Below the pieces are notes generated by a model, which saw nothing but the letters and a program-made list of their open reading frames with translations, did not search any database and was not told the origin of the DNA. 64,000 bases of DNA from Herbinix sp. (GTDB lineage: Bacteria > Bacillota > Clostridia > Lachnospirales > Lachnospiraceae): positions 1 through 64,000 of the forward strand of contig JAQSYO010000023.1 in assembly GCA_029256105.1 (NCBI GenBank). Reading direction: 5' to 3'. The position numbers and the translations under genes were made by a program. Shown here one piece after another: positions 8,214-15,975 of the stretch (position 1 is the first letter of the stretch; each line of letters opens with the position of its first letter).

Positions 8214-9034
8214 ACATCATCTTTCGGCGAACACCCAAACAGAAGCTTATATTTTCTATAAAACGAAGAATAGTCTGTAAACCCGCAGCTGTTATGCGCT
8301 TTTAGCGGTGTTTCGCCATTTTGAATTAATTGTTTTGCCACCAATAATCTTTTTAATAAAATATATTCCCATACGGAGGAACCGGTAGCTTTTTTGAATA
8401 TACGGTTTGTTTGTGATTGACTTAGAAAAAAGTGCGTACTTACTTCTTTCAGAGATATTTGGTTATATAAATTTTTATTTATGTAATCAATCATTTCAAT
8501 CGAAACATTGTTGCTATTCTCAAAAATATCTTTATCGGTACGATTATGGAATGCATTACAAAGTTCTGCAAGTAGTGCAAACAAATTAGATAGGATGAAC
8601 AGATCAATTGAAACATTGGCATTGGCATATGTTTCAATTGCATTTAAACAAGAGAGCCAATGTTCCGATGAAAAATCCGAGGGGTGATATTGGTTGAGTC
8701 TTCCGAGTGGATGATGAAAAAAAGGCTCTAATATATGTTCGTAGTTGTCAAATTTCCGTAATAAAGTGGGTGAAAAATGTATTGTTACCCGTTCATATGG
8801 CTCCTCTGGACTGATGTTGAGTTTGTGCGCTTCTGTTGAGCGCATAATTAGAATATCATATGGCAGCAGGGAATAAGTATTACCCTCAACGACATAACTA
8901 CCCTTCCCTGAAATGAAGATGAATATTTCCAAGACATCATGAGCGTGCATCATAAAGTGAGAGGGATTTGGTGAACTGTCATAGGAACGTTGACAGATAA
9001 ATCCGTTCGTATTATAGCAATAAATAGAACCCAT
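8183..9034 (-). CDS. AraC family transcriptional regulator
   Basis: The protein has 283 residues from the ATG at 9034, which follows AAGGAGGAG; the track start 25 codons upstream has no support. The N-terminal ~150 residues carry the AraC cupin ligand-binding domain, seen as MMHAHDVLEIFIFISGKGSYVVEG and later YDILIMRSTEAHKL. The C-terminal ~100 residues carry two helix-turn-helix motifs (ISLKEVSTHFFLSQSQTNRIFKKATG and NSCGFTDYSSFYRKYKLLFGCSPK). It is divergent from the isomerase-dehydrogenase operon at 9488 and probably activates it in response to a sugar or polyol. The inducer is unknown. Confidence 0.9.
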   Translation of the reverse strand: MGSIYCYNTNGFICQRSYDSSPNPSHFMMHAHDVLEIFIFISGKGSYVVEGNTYSLLPYDILIMRSTEAHKLNISPEEPYERVTIHFSPTLLRKFDNYEHILEPFFHHPLGRLNQYHPSDFSSEHWLSCLNAIETYANANVSIDLFILSNLFALLAELCNAFHNRTDKDIFENSNNVSIEMIDYINKNLYNQISLKEVSTHFFLSQSQTNRIFKKATGSSVWEYILLKRLLVAKQLIQNGETPLKAHNSCGFTDYSSFYRKYKLLFGCSPKDDVNIYRNRPSS

Positions 9035-9109
9035 ACGTTTCTCCTCCTTACCAATTACAACATAGCATGATATGCGCAAAATTACAATGCAAAATGCGTT
9101 TATATGCAA

Positions 9110-9138
9110 TTGATATGTAAAAATAAAACAAGTATAAT
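9110..9138 (+). promoter_or_regulatory. SigA-type promoter of the sugar/polyol operon
   Basis: TTGATA lies 17 bp from a perfect TATAAT. Start of transcription near 9145 would give a leader of about 340 nt before the first gene. Just upstream (9070-9112) the motif GCAAAAT occurs twice and GCAATTG once, plausible half-sites for the divergent AraC protein. Confidence 0.7.
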
Positions 9139-9282
9139 ATTACATAAGTAGAGATTAATTGTTAATAGTTACAAGAAAAACACATGGGAGGGGTATTATT
9201 GTTTAAAAACAAATGCGTTTGCAGATGAGGCTGTATAAATAATTTGAATGAGAAGAGGAAAGCATTACTGTAAATAAGCCAG

Positions 9283-9449
9283 AGGTCTTAAGGCGACCGT
9301 TCATGAGGCGGCAACAACGTTAAAAGGCTTGAAGCGACCTATGATGTAGGTAGCAACAACGTTAAAGGGATTGGAACAGTCTATGATGTAGGTGGCAACA
9401 ACGCTAGAGGGATTGGAACGGCCTTCGTTCTAGAGGCAACAACATTAAT
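9283..9449 (+). repeat. four 42-bp imperfect tandem repeats with a conserved hairpin, in the operon leader
   Basis: Units span 9283-9324, 9325-9366, 9367-9408 and 9409-9449. Each unit contains a short hairpin (for example ACCTA-TGATG-TAGGT) followed by GCAACAAC and an A-rich or purine-rich link. GCAACAAC begins at 9311, 9353, 9395 and 9436, so the period is 42, 42 and 41. Stem sequences differ between units but stay pairable (CCG/CGG, CCTA/TAGG, GTCTA/TAGGT by wobble, GCCT/AGGC), which suggests an RNA-level structure. The repeat ends about 38 bp before the first ATG. I do not recognise the motif. Confidence 0.8.
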
Positions 9450-9487
9450 GGAGATAGAAAAGGTGATATATTAAGGGGGTAAAAATA

Positions 9488-10228
9488 ATGAAATTAGGAG
9501 CACAGTTATATACGGTTAGGGATTTTACACAAAATTTAGATGATTTTGCAGAAACATTAAAGAAAGTATCAAATATTGGATATAAGACAGTGCAAGTATC
9601 TGGTACCTGCACCTTTGAAGCTGAATGGCTGAAGGAACAGTTGGACAAAAATGGCTTACAATGTGTGGTTACTCATAACTCAGCGGACAGAATAATTAAC
9701 GATACAGATAAATTAATAGCGGATCACAAAACATTTCATTGCCAGAATATCGGACTTGGTTGGTACAATATAAAAGATGCTGGCATTGAGGATTTTATTG
9801 AGAAATTTCGTCCCGTGGCTCAAAAAATGAAGGAACAGAATATAAAGTTTATGTACCACAACCACGATATGGAATTTGAAAAAATAGATACGGATATCTT
9901 GCTGGAGCAACTGGCCAACGAATTTTCTGCAGATGAATTGGAATTTATTTTGGATACCTATTGGGTACAGGCGGGTGGCGGTGACCCTGCATGGTGGATA
10001 CGACATCTAAAGAACCGTGTAACCTGCGTGCATTTTAAAGATATGGCTTTTGGAAGAAAAATGGCGGTTGTTGGGGAAGGTAATATGAACTTTGAGGAAA
10101 TCATAAAGGCTTGTTATGATTCAAATGTCCAATATATACTGGTGGAACAGGATGATTGCAACGGGGAAGATCCGTTTGATTGCTTGAGACGCAGTTATGA
10201 ATATTTGCAAGCGAAAGGATTAGAATAG
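9488..10228 (+). CDS. sugar phosphate isomerase/epimerase (xylose isomerase-like TIM barrel)
   Basis: The protein has 246 residues and an ATG at 9488 after GGGGGT. MKLGAQLYTVRDFTQNLDDF, FMYHNHDMEFEK and the late EQDDC segment are hallmarks of the AP endonuclease family 2/IolE-IolI-like barrel. Metal-binding acidic and histidine residues sit in HNHDMEF, DTYWVQAGG, HFKDM and the terminal VEQDD. Members isomerise, epimerise or dehydrate sugars and cyclitols in the cytoplasm. It is followed at 9 and 18 bp by two Gfo/Idh/MocA dehydrogenases, a common arrangement for catabolism of inositol-like or keto-sugar substrates. The actual substrate is not evident. Confidence 0.85.
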   Translation: MKLGAQLYTVRDFTQNLDDFAETLKKVSNIGYKTVQVSGTCTFEAEWLKEQLDKNGLQCVVTHNSADRIINDTDKLIADHKTFHCQNIGLGWYNIKDAGIEDFIEKFRPVAQKMKEQNIKFMYHNHDMEFEKIDTDILLEQLANEFSADELEFILDTYWVQAGGGDPAWWIRHLKNRVTCVHFKDMAFGRKMAVVGEGNMNFEEIIKACYDSNVQYILVEQDDCNGEDPFDCLRRSYEYLQAKGLE

Positions 10229-10237
10229 GGGGCTACG

Positions 10238-11386
10238 ATGGATAAAGTCAGACTTGGAATAATTGGTATCGGTAATATGGGAACAGGGCATTATAACAAT
10301 ATAAGTACCGGTAAATGTCCTGAAATCGAGGTTATTGCAATAGCAGATACAAATCCGGACAGAATACAATGGGCAAAGGAGAACCTAGCAGAGGGTATTT
10401 TAAAGTTTAATACGGCTGAGGAAATGCTGGAAAGCGGCCTTATTGATGCTGCATTGGTAGCCATTCCACATTATGATCATCCGAAATACGCGTTAGAATG
10501 CTTTAAAAGAGGAATTCATGTTATGGTTGAAAAACCTGCCGGTGTTTATACAAAGCAAGTTCGAGAAATGAATGAAGCATCGAAACAGGAGGATGTCGTA
10601 TTTGGAATGATGTTTAACCAGCGAACCAATCATATTTACAGAAAGATGCGTGAATTAGTTCAAAGCGGCGATTATGGTCAAATTCGTCGTACCAACTGGA
10701 TTATTACGGACTGGTACCGTTCACAGGCATATTATAATTCCGGTAATTGGCGCGCGACCTGGAGTGGCGAAGGAGGTGGGGTTTTATTAAACCAATGTCC
10801 TCATCAGTTGGATTTGTGGCAGTGGATTTGTGGAATGCCGGTAAAAGTTGAAGCGCACTTACAATATGGTAAATGGCATGACATTGAAGTGGAAGATGAT
10901 GTGACTGCATACGTTGAGTATGAAAACGGTGCAACTGGCGTATTTATTACAACAACAGGAGATGCATGTGGTACAAACCGTTTTGAAATTCAGATGGACA
11001 AAGCAAAAATTGTTGCAGAGAATAATGAACTAACAATTTGGGTATTTGATCAAGCAGAACCGGAATTTTCAAAGACGAATACGGATGCTTGGGCCTGCCC
11101 GAAAGCAGAGTTAGTTCCGGTTGTTACGGATGGGAAATCGGAACAGCATGTAGGTGTATTGAACGCATTTGCTGGAGCAATACTTCGTGGAGAAGCATTG
11201 ATAGCGGGTGGAGAAGAAGGAATAAAGGGCCTTACTCTCTCTAATGCAATGCATTTATCGTCTTGGCTGGGGAAACCGGTGGAACTTCCGTTTGATGAAG
11301 AGTTGTATTATAGTGAGTTGATGAAAAGAGTAGCAACGTCAAGACGGAAAGACAAAGTGATACCAATCATTGCACCAGTTAGATAA
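10238..11386 (+). CDS. Gfo/Idh/MocA family oxidoreductase (first copy)
   Basis: The protein has 382 residues. The N-terminal Rossmann fold begins LGIIGIGNMGTGHY, with the NAD(P) glycine motif. The conserved VEKPAGVY holds the EKP motif (about residues 96-98), and the C-terminal alpha/beta domain follows (NWRATWSGEGGGVLLNQCPHQLDLWQW). The His in PHQLD matches the catalytic position of the family. It oxidises or reduces a sugar or cyclitol hydroxyl with NAD(P). The next gene is a clear paralogue with near-identical motifs, so the pair probably arose by tandem duplication and may act on two intermediates of one pathway. Confidence 0.9.
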   Translation: MDKVRLGIIGIGNMGTGHYNNISTGKCPEIEVIAIADTNPDRIQWAKENLAEGILKFNTAEEMLESGLIDAALVAIPHYDHPKYALECFKRGIHVMVEKPAGVYTKQVREMNEASKQEDVVFGMMFNQRTNHIYRKMRELVQSGDYGQIRRTNWIITDWYRSQAYYNSGNWRATWSGEGGGVLLNQCPHQLDLWQWICGMPVKVEAHLQYGKWHDIEVEDDVTAYVEYENGATGVFITTTGDACGTNRFEIQMDKAKIVAENNELTIWVFDQAEPEFSKTNTDAWACPKAELVPVVTDGKSEQHVGVLNAFAGAILRGEALIAGGEEGIKGLTLSNAMHLSSWLGKPVELPFDEELYYSELMKRVATSRRKDKVIPIIAPVR

Positions 11387-11404
11387 AGGGAAAGGGTAAT
11401 TATT

Positions 11405-12577
11405 ATGGACGAGGTTAGAATCGGGATTATTGGTATTGGGAATATGGGGTTTGCTCATGCAAAATGTATTGGTAGCGGTGAAATAGAGGGGTTGAAACTT
11501 ACGGCACTTTGCGATCTTGATGAAGAGAAGATCGACAAAGTCAGGAAGGAGTTTCCGGATATCCCTGTATTTATTGACTATAAGGAATTGCTAGGTAGTG
11601 GATTGGTAGATGCAATAATAATAGCAGTGCCTCATATTCTGCACGCTGACATCGCAATTGATGCTTTTGATAGTGGACTGCATGTTCTTGTTGAAAAACC
11701 GGCAGATATTATGACGAGTAAGGCTAGAGCCATGAATGAGGCTGCGGAGAAAAGCGGTAAGGTGTTTTGTATCATGTTCAATCAACGTACCAACCCGATC
11801 TTCGCCAAAGCACGAGAAATAGTCCAAAGTGGACAACTGGGAGCGTTGAAACGACTTGTCTGGATCATTACAAATTGGTACAGAACACAGCATTATTATG
11901 ATTCGGGCTCATGGCGTGCGACCTGGAGTGGAGAAGGAGGTGGGGTTCTTTTGAATCAAGCACCTCATAATCTTGATCTAATGCAGTGGATTTTTGGTAT
12001 GCCTATAAAGATTAGAGCGTTTTGTTCAGTCGCGAAGTATCATGATATCGAGGTTGAAGACGATGCCACAATTTATGCTGAATATAAAAATGGTGCAACT
12101 GGTGTATTTATTACCTCGACTGGAGAATGCCCGGGAACAAACCGCCTTGAGATCTCGGGTGATTTGGGTAAACTTGTTCTTGAGGATGGCAAATTGAAAT
12201 GGTGGAAGTTAAATCAGCCAGAACGAGAATTCTGCTTCAATGTTAAAGAAGGCTTCTATGAACCGAGTACCGAATATTGTGAGTTTGCAGCAGAGAACCA
12301 AGGGACCGCGCATAAAGGGATATTGCAAAATTTTTCTGATGCTATATTAAAACATGAAGAATTGTTGGCACCGGGTTATGATGGTATCAATGAATTGCAG
12401 ATTTCCAATGCGGCTTATTTGTCATCATTTCAGGATAGATGGGTGGAACTTCCCGTTTGCGAGAAAGAATTTGAAGAGTGTTTGAAACAGTTGGCAATAA
12501 ACTCAGGAGGTAGCCAGATGTTTACATCACATAGTATGTCCTCCGGATATAATGAACGCTGGCAAGTTAGATGGTAG
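11405..12577 (+). CDS. Gfo/Idh/MocA family oxidoreductase (second copy)
   Basis: The protein has 390 residues and an ATG at 11405 with a GGGAAAGGG-type site. Motifs parallel the upstream paralogue: VRIGIIGIGNMGFAHA, HVLVEKPADI and SWRATWSGEGGGVLLNQAPHNLDLMQW. The EKP and catalytic H positions are kept. The C-terminal tail is somewhat longer (ending NERWQVRW). It is the last gene of the operon and is followed by a large hairpin at 12604-12675. Family assignment is firm; whether the two copies form a heteromer or act in sequence cannot be told. Confidence 0.9.
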   Translation: MDEVRIGIIGIGNMGFAHAKCIGSGEIEGLKLTALCDLDEEKIDKVRKEFPDIPVFIDYKELLGSGLVDAIIIAVPHILHADIAIDAFDSGLHVLVEKPADIMTSKARAMNEAAEKSGKVFCIMFNQRTNPIFAKAREIVQSGQLGALKRLVWIITNWYRTQHYYDSGSWRATWSGEGGGVLLNQAPHNLDLMQWIFGMPIKIRAFCSVAKYHDIEVEDDATIYAEYKNGATGVFITSTGECPGTNRLEISGDLGKLVLEDGKLKWWKLNQPEREFCFNVKEGFYEPSTEYCEFAAENQGTAHKGILQNFSDAILKHEELLAPGYDGINELQISNAAYLSSFQDRWVELPVCEKEFEECLKQLAINSGGSQMFTSHSMSSGYNERWQVRW

Positions 12578-12603
12578 AACCGAGTTCTTACAGATATTAA
12601 TAA

Positions 12604-12675
12604 TAAAACCGTTCCGAAGTTTAATTTCCGCTGTCTACAAGACAGAGAGCGGTATAACTTTCGGGACGGTTTTAT
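12604..12675. terminator. large bidirectional terminator hairpin
   Basis: An outer stem AAAACCGTTCCGAAGTT / AACTTTCGGGACGGTTTT encloses an inner CCGCTGTC...GACAG...AGCGG hairpin. It lies between the convergent dehydrogenase operon and the SDR gene, with A and T runs at both ends suited to both directions. Confidence 0.8.
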
Positions 12676-12744
12676 CAATCTCTTTCCTATAAGATAAAAC
12701 TAGTAAAATAAAAATACATTACATAAACAAAATAGTATAGTGAC

Positions 12745-13476
12745 CTATATCCATCCACCGTCCAGCCCAATAATCTGACCGGTCAAATATTCATTCTTAT
12801 AAGCCAGATGATACACTAAATCTGCCACCTCTTCCGCGCGACCAAGACGGTTCGCTGGAATTTCTTCAATTAACTGCATTAATTCTGCATCCTCCAAAAA
12901 TTGATTCATCTCCGTATCGATTGCACCACAAGCCACTGCATTTACTTGAATGTTACTCGGTGCAAGTTCTTTCGCAAGTGCCTTAGTAAGAGCATTCATA
13001 CCACCCTTTGAGGCAGAATATGCGACCTCACAGGAAGCACCGACATTACCCCAGACAGAGGAGATATTTATAATCTTACCATACTTATTCTTCACCATAT
13101 CCGGTATTGCCAGAGCACATGAGTTGTAAACTGAGGTTAAATTGGTAGTAATGACTCGGTTCCAATCCTCAGGTTTCATATCAGTAAAAAGCCCGACATA
13201 GGCAATCCCTGCGTTGTTGACAAGCACATCAATGCCTCCATACAGCTTCTTTATTTGTCGAAAAAGTTCCTGTGCTGCCTCGTAGTCTCCCATATCACCC
13301 AGAAAGGCAAGACAGGATACTTGATAGGATTCAATCTCAGCCTTTGTCTTAAGTAATGCCTCCTCATTGTGAGCGCAGTTAATAACAACATGATAACCTT
13401 TTTTTGCGAATTTTACGGCTATCGCTTTACCAATTCCGCGGGAGGAGCCGGTAACCAATACAGTCTTCTTATTCAT
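12745..13476 (-). CDS. SDR family NAD(P)-dependent oxidoreductase (FabG-like)
   Basis: The protein has 243 residues from the ATG at 13476, which follows GGAGG; the track start four codons upstream is not supported. The cofactor motif TGSSRGIGKAI (residues ~9-19), NNAGIAYVG, the catalytic Ser in INISSVWG and YSASKGGMNAL (Y-x3-K) are all present, as is the late GQIIGLDGGWI typical of FabG-like 3-ketoacyl or sugar reductases. It is a single gene convergent to the dehydrogenase operon, with a duplicated 91-bp leader upstream. It could be a fatty-acid 3-oxoacyl-ACP reductase paralogue or a sugar dehydrogenase; sequence alone does not decide. Confidence 0.9.
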   Translation of the reverse strand: MNKKTVLVTGSSRGIGKAIAVKFAKKGYHVVINCAHNEEALLKTKAEIESYQVSCLAFLGDMGDYEAAQELFRQIKKLYGGIDVLVNNAGIAYVGLFTDMKPEDWNRVITTNLTSVYNSCALAIPDMVKNKYGKIINISSVWGNVGASCEVAYSASKGGMNALTKALAKELAPSNIQVNAVACGAIDTEMNQFLEDAELMQLIEEIPANRLGRAEEVADLVYHLAYKNEYLTGQIIGLDGGWI

Positions 13477-13485
13477 AATAACCTC

Positions 13486-13667
13486 CATCCTGCCGTCAGG
13501 CAGTACAAAAACTGAGCGAAAAGCGCATGAGTGCTTTTTGCCGGTTGAAAAATGTTTCTCTTTTCAACCTAATCATCATCCTGCCGTCAGGCAGTACAAA
13601 AGCTGAGCGAAAAGCACGTGAGTGCTTTTTGCCGGTTGAAAAATGTTTCTCTTTTCAACCTAATCAC
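13486..13667. repeat. 91-bp direct tandem duplication (two copies) with internal hairpins
   Basis: Copies start at 13486 and 13577 and are nearly identical (the CGCATGAG/CACGTGAG difference is the clearest). Each holds three dyads: CTGCCGTCAGGCAG, AAAGCRC...GTGCTTT followed by T residues, and GGTTGAAAA...TTTTCAACC. On the minus strand this is the leader of the SDR gene. On the plus strand the second dyad plus TTTTT looks terminator-like. No transposase or terminal target duplication is visible. It may be a dispersed repeat element of this genome. Confidence 0.8.
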
Positions 13668-13765
13668 CTTTCCCTTTTGTTGATTTAGTACTTCTAATAA
13701 TGTTTCCTGATTTGTTTCTTCTTATTATCAATTATAACACAAGGCCTCGCAGGAATAAAGATACG

Positions 13766-13794
13766 TTGATAAACAACACCGAATATGATAAAAT
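13766..13794 (+). promoter_or_regulatory. SigA-type promoter
   Basis: TTGATA and TAAAAT are separated by 17 bp. They lie about 26 bp upstream of the TTG start of the LCP-like gene. This is the best promoter in the SDR-LCP gap. Confidence 0.6.
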
Positions 13795-13819
13795 GTATCA
13801 AAGATGTGAGGTGATTTAC

Positions 13820-14788
13820 TTGGGACAAAGCGCTAAAAATGGAACGTTAGGCACCAGGAATAAAAAGAATGGTTCCACTAAGAGGAAGCATAATGCAATT
13901 AATTTATTTATCAAAGGATTTTTACAATCCTTTTTTATTGTAGGTATATTACTGGTTATAGGAGTAGTCAGTTATAAAGCCACGATGCATTTTTGGAAGG
14001 GCTCCGATCAAGAAGCCGTGGTAGCTTATAAGGAACAACCAGCACCGGAACCTATTACAGTCGCGAGTATAGATGATGTATCCAAGAACTTAATCTACTG
14101 TTATGATGAAGATACATATGAGATCAGTAAAATCATATTGGAGATATTCAATTGTGAGAAGAAACAGTTGACTTATATTACAATACCAATCAGAACACAA
14201 TTTACGATGTCTGATTCACTGTATCGAAAGCTGGTATTGGTTCATCCGGCAATACCACAAATGATAAAACTCTCTACCATTACAAATTACCTTGATAAGG
14301 ATACGGAATTTGATTATGGGGTATTAATGATCGAGGATTTGCTTGGAATTGATATAAGCTATTATACCGCAATTCCACAAGCTACATTTGATACAATCTT
14401 TACAGAACAAGATATTTTACCGGAATCTAGTGGTCAAATCGATACTTCAGTTACAGAGATGAATGACGAGACAAATATGTCCACAGACCAGACGACGGAG
14501 CAGCCTGTACCGTTGGAAACTTTTACAGAGGAATACATAGCACTTATCAGTACGCTTAAAACAGCAGAAGAAGTGAGTACTTATATTGAAGAAATCTATC
14601 CATCCCTTCAATCGAACCTTTCGGTAAAGGATAAGATGAACTATTTGGAAAGCTATTGTAATACACCGTCTGAGAATATTTCTTTTGAAAGAATCAAAGG
14701 AGTTGATCTTAATAATTCCTTTGAAATTAATCAGGAATTGGCATTACAACAATTGACAGAGCTTATGGAAAAGAGTGCAACGAATTAA
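13820..14788 (+). CDS. membrane-anchored LCP-like (LytR-CpsA-Psr related) protein
   Basis: I start this at the TTG at 13820, which follows GAGGTGATT and lies just after a good promoter. The ORF track extends 40 codons further upstream without a ribosome site. The result is 322 residues: a basic cytoplasmic tail, one membrane helix (about residues 32-55, FLQSFFIVGILLVIGVVSYK) and an extracytoplasmic part. Within it, QLTYITIPIRTQFTM, a YDYGVLMIEDLLGIDISYY-like stretch and YTAIPQ follow the order of LCP phosphotransferase motifs. The usual arginine-aspartate active-site pattern (R-D-T) is not complete, so it may be inactive or very divergent. A linker rich in T, E and D precedes a C-terminal helical part. 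Confidence 0.55.
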   Translation: MGQSAKNGTLGTRNKKNGSTKRKHNAINLFIKGFLQSFFIVGILLVIGVVSYKATMHFWKGSDQEAVVAYKEQPAPEPITVASIDDVSKNLIYCYDEDTYEISKIILEIFNCEKKQLTYITIPIRTQFTMSDSLYRKLVLVHPAIPQMIKLSTITNYLDKDTEFDYGVLMIEDLLGIDISYYTAIPQATFDTIFTEQDILPESSGQIDTSVTEMNDETNMSTDQTTEQPVPLETFTEEYIALISTLKTAEEVSTYIEEIYPSLQSNLSVKDKMNYLESYCNTPSENISFERIKGVDLNNSFEINQELALQQLTELMEKSATN

Positions 14789-14901
14789 GAAGAATAAAAA
14801 GTTAAAAAAGCCTATATTTCCAGAGTAATATGTTTTGTGAATAAAGAAAAGAGGAAATGCGTACCATAAATTTGAAATTGATTGGTACCAAAGGAGCAGA
14901 A

Positions 14902-15786
14902 ATGACAAACAAGAAAATTAAGAATAAAAATATTCTTTTACTAAGAAAATACTTAATCATTGCGGTCGGGTCCTTTCTTATGGCACTTTCGGTTAACATA
15001 ATTTATGAACCGATGGAGCTTGTAACAGGCGGAGTATCTGGTCTGGCAATCGTAGTAAAGTACTGGACGGAACCTTTATTTAATGGAGGTATTCCAATCT
15101 GGTTGTTTACCGTAGTTTGCAACGTACCGTTGTATTTGCTTGCTTTAAAGATGAAAGGTATTAAGTTTCTGCTTTCCAACCTGTTCGGAACCGTTGCATT
15201 TATTCTTTCACTAATGGTAATCCCGATTTATGATTTAAAATTAGACGACTTTCTGTTAGCCTCTATCTTAGGTGGTGTCATCGGAGGCATTGGCATCGGT
15301 ATGGTATTCTCTGTGCAAGCCTCCACTGGGGGAACCGATTTATTAGCAACCTTACTCCATTTTAGAAATCGACATCTATCCGTACCTCGAATTTTAATCT
15401 TTATCGATGGAATTATCATCTTTATCGGAGCGATTGTCTTCGGTTTGGGTAATGCGCTATATGCAACCATTTCAGTTTTTATAACTGCAAAAATCTCAGA
15501 TAGTATTCTGGAAGGTCTGAAATTTGCTAAAATGGCATATATAATATCAGATGATTATTCTAGAATTGCTGACGCAATAATGCACAATATGGACCGTGGA
15601 GTCACTGGTGTCAGTGCTACCGGAATGTACTCCAATCGAGATAAAAAAATGCTATTCTGCGTGGTGTCCAAGAATGAAATTGTGAAGATTATTGAGATTG
15701 CGCAGAAAATAGATCCCAAATCTTTTGTGATAGTTAGTGATGTCAGAGAGGTTATGGGTGAAGGCTTTATTGAATATAGACAGTAA
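14902..15786 (+). CDS. YitT family membrane protein (DUF161 + DUF2179), second paralogue
   Basis: The protein has 294 residues from the ATG at 14902 after AAAGGAG; the in-frame ATG at 14857 has its purine run directly against the codon and is less likely. Membrane segments occupy the first ~200 residues and include the family repeats MELVTGGVSGLAIV and SVQASTGGTDLLATLLHF. The C-terminal cytoplasmic domain (RGVTGVSATGMYSNRDKKMLFCVVSKNEI) is DUF2179. It resembles the protein at 4645-5502 but lacks its hairpin leader. Function is unknown in this group. Confidence 0.9.
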   Translation: MTNKKIKNKNILLLRKYLIIAVGSFLMALSVNIIYEPMELVTGGVSGLAIVVKYWTEPLFNGGIPIWLFTVVCNVPLYLLALKMKGIKFLLSNLFGTVAFILSLMVIPIYDLKLDDFLLASILGGVIGGIGIGMVFSVQASTGGTDLLATLLHFRNRHLSVPRILIFIDGIIIFIGAIVFGLGNALYATISVFITAKISDSILEGLKFAKMAYIISDDYSRIADAIMHNMDRGVTGVSATGMYSNRDKKMLFCVVSKNEIVKIIEIAQKIDPKSFVIVSDVREVMGEGFIEYRQ

Positions 15787-15854
15787 AATTACCAAAATTT
15801 TAAGTTATTATCGGTAAAAGTACTTATTTTTACAGGGGGTATACAAATTATACA

Positions 15855-15901
15855 AAAGGGCAAAACCTATTTTGTTAAAATGGGATATGGTTTAACCCTT
15901 T
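15855..15901. promoter_or_regulatory. long inverted repeat upstream of msmK, candidate operator
   Basis: AAAGGGCAAAACC and GGTTTAACCCTTT match as an inverted repeat at 11 of 13 positions. The right arm runs into the -35 hexamer TTGAAA of the ABC ATPase promoter, so a bound repressor would block it. The regulator is unknown. Confidence 0.4.
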
Positions 15902-15927
15902 GAAATAGTGTATCATAACAATATAGT
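15900..15927 (+). promoter_or_regulatory. SigA-type promoter of the msmK-type gene
   Basis: TTGAAA and TATAGT are separated by 16 bp. Transcription would start about 40 bp before the AGGAGG site of the gene at 15976. Confidence 0.5.
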
Positions 15928-15975
15928 AATTGTACAAGAATACACGAATTGTAGAAAATTGTAGGAGGATATAAA

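Noticed and set aside
8080-8280. 66-residue plus-strand ORF after the channel gene
   Set aside because: It overlaps the channel gene, the terminator hairpin and the araC end, and its sequence looks random.
9283-9449. CRISPR array
   Set aside because: The repeated units are contiguous, with no unique spacers between constant repeats, and no cas gene is near.
13486-13667. Insertion sequence ends
   Set aside because: The two copies are direct, not inverted, enclose no transposase, and no target-site duplication is seen.
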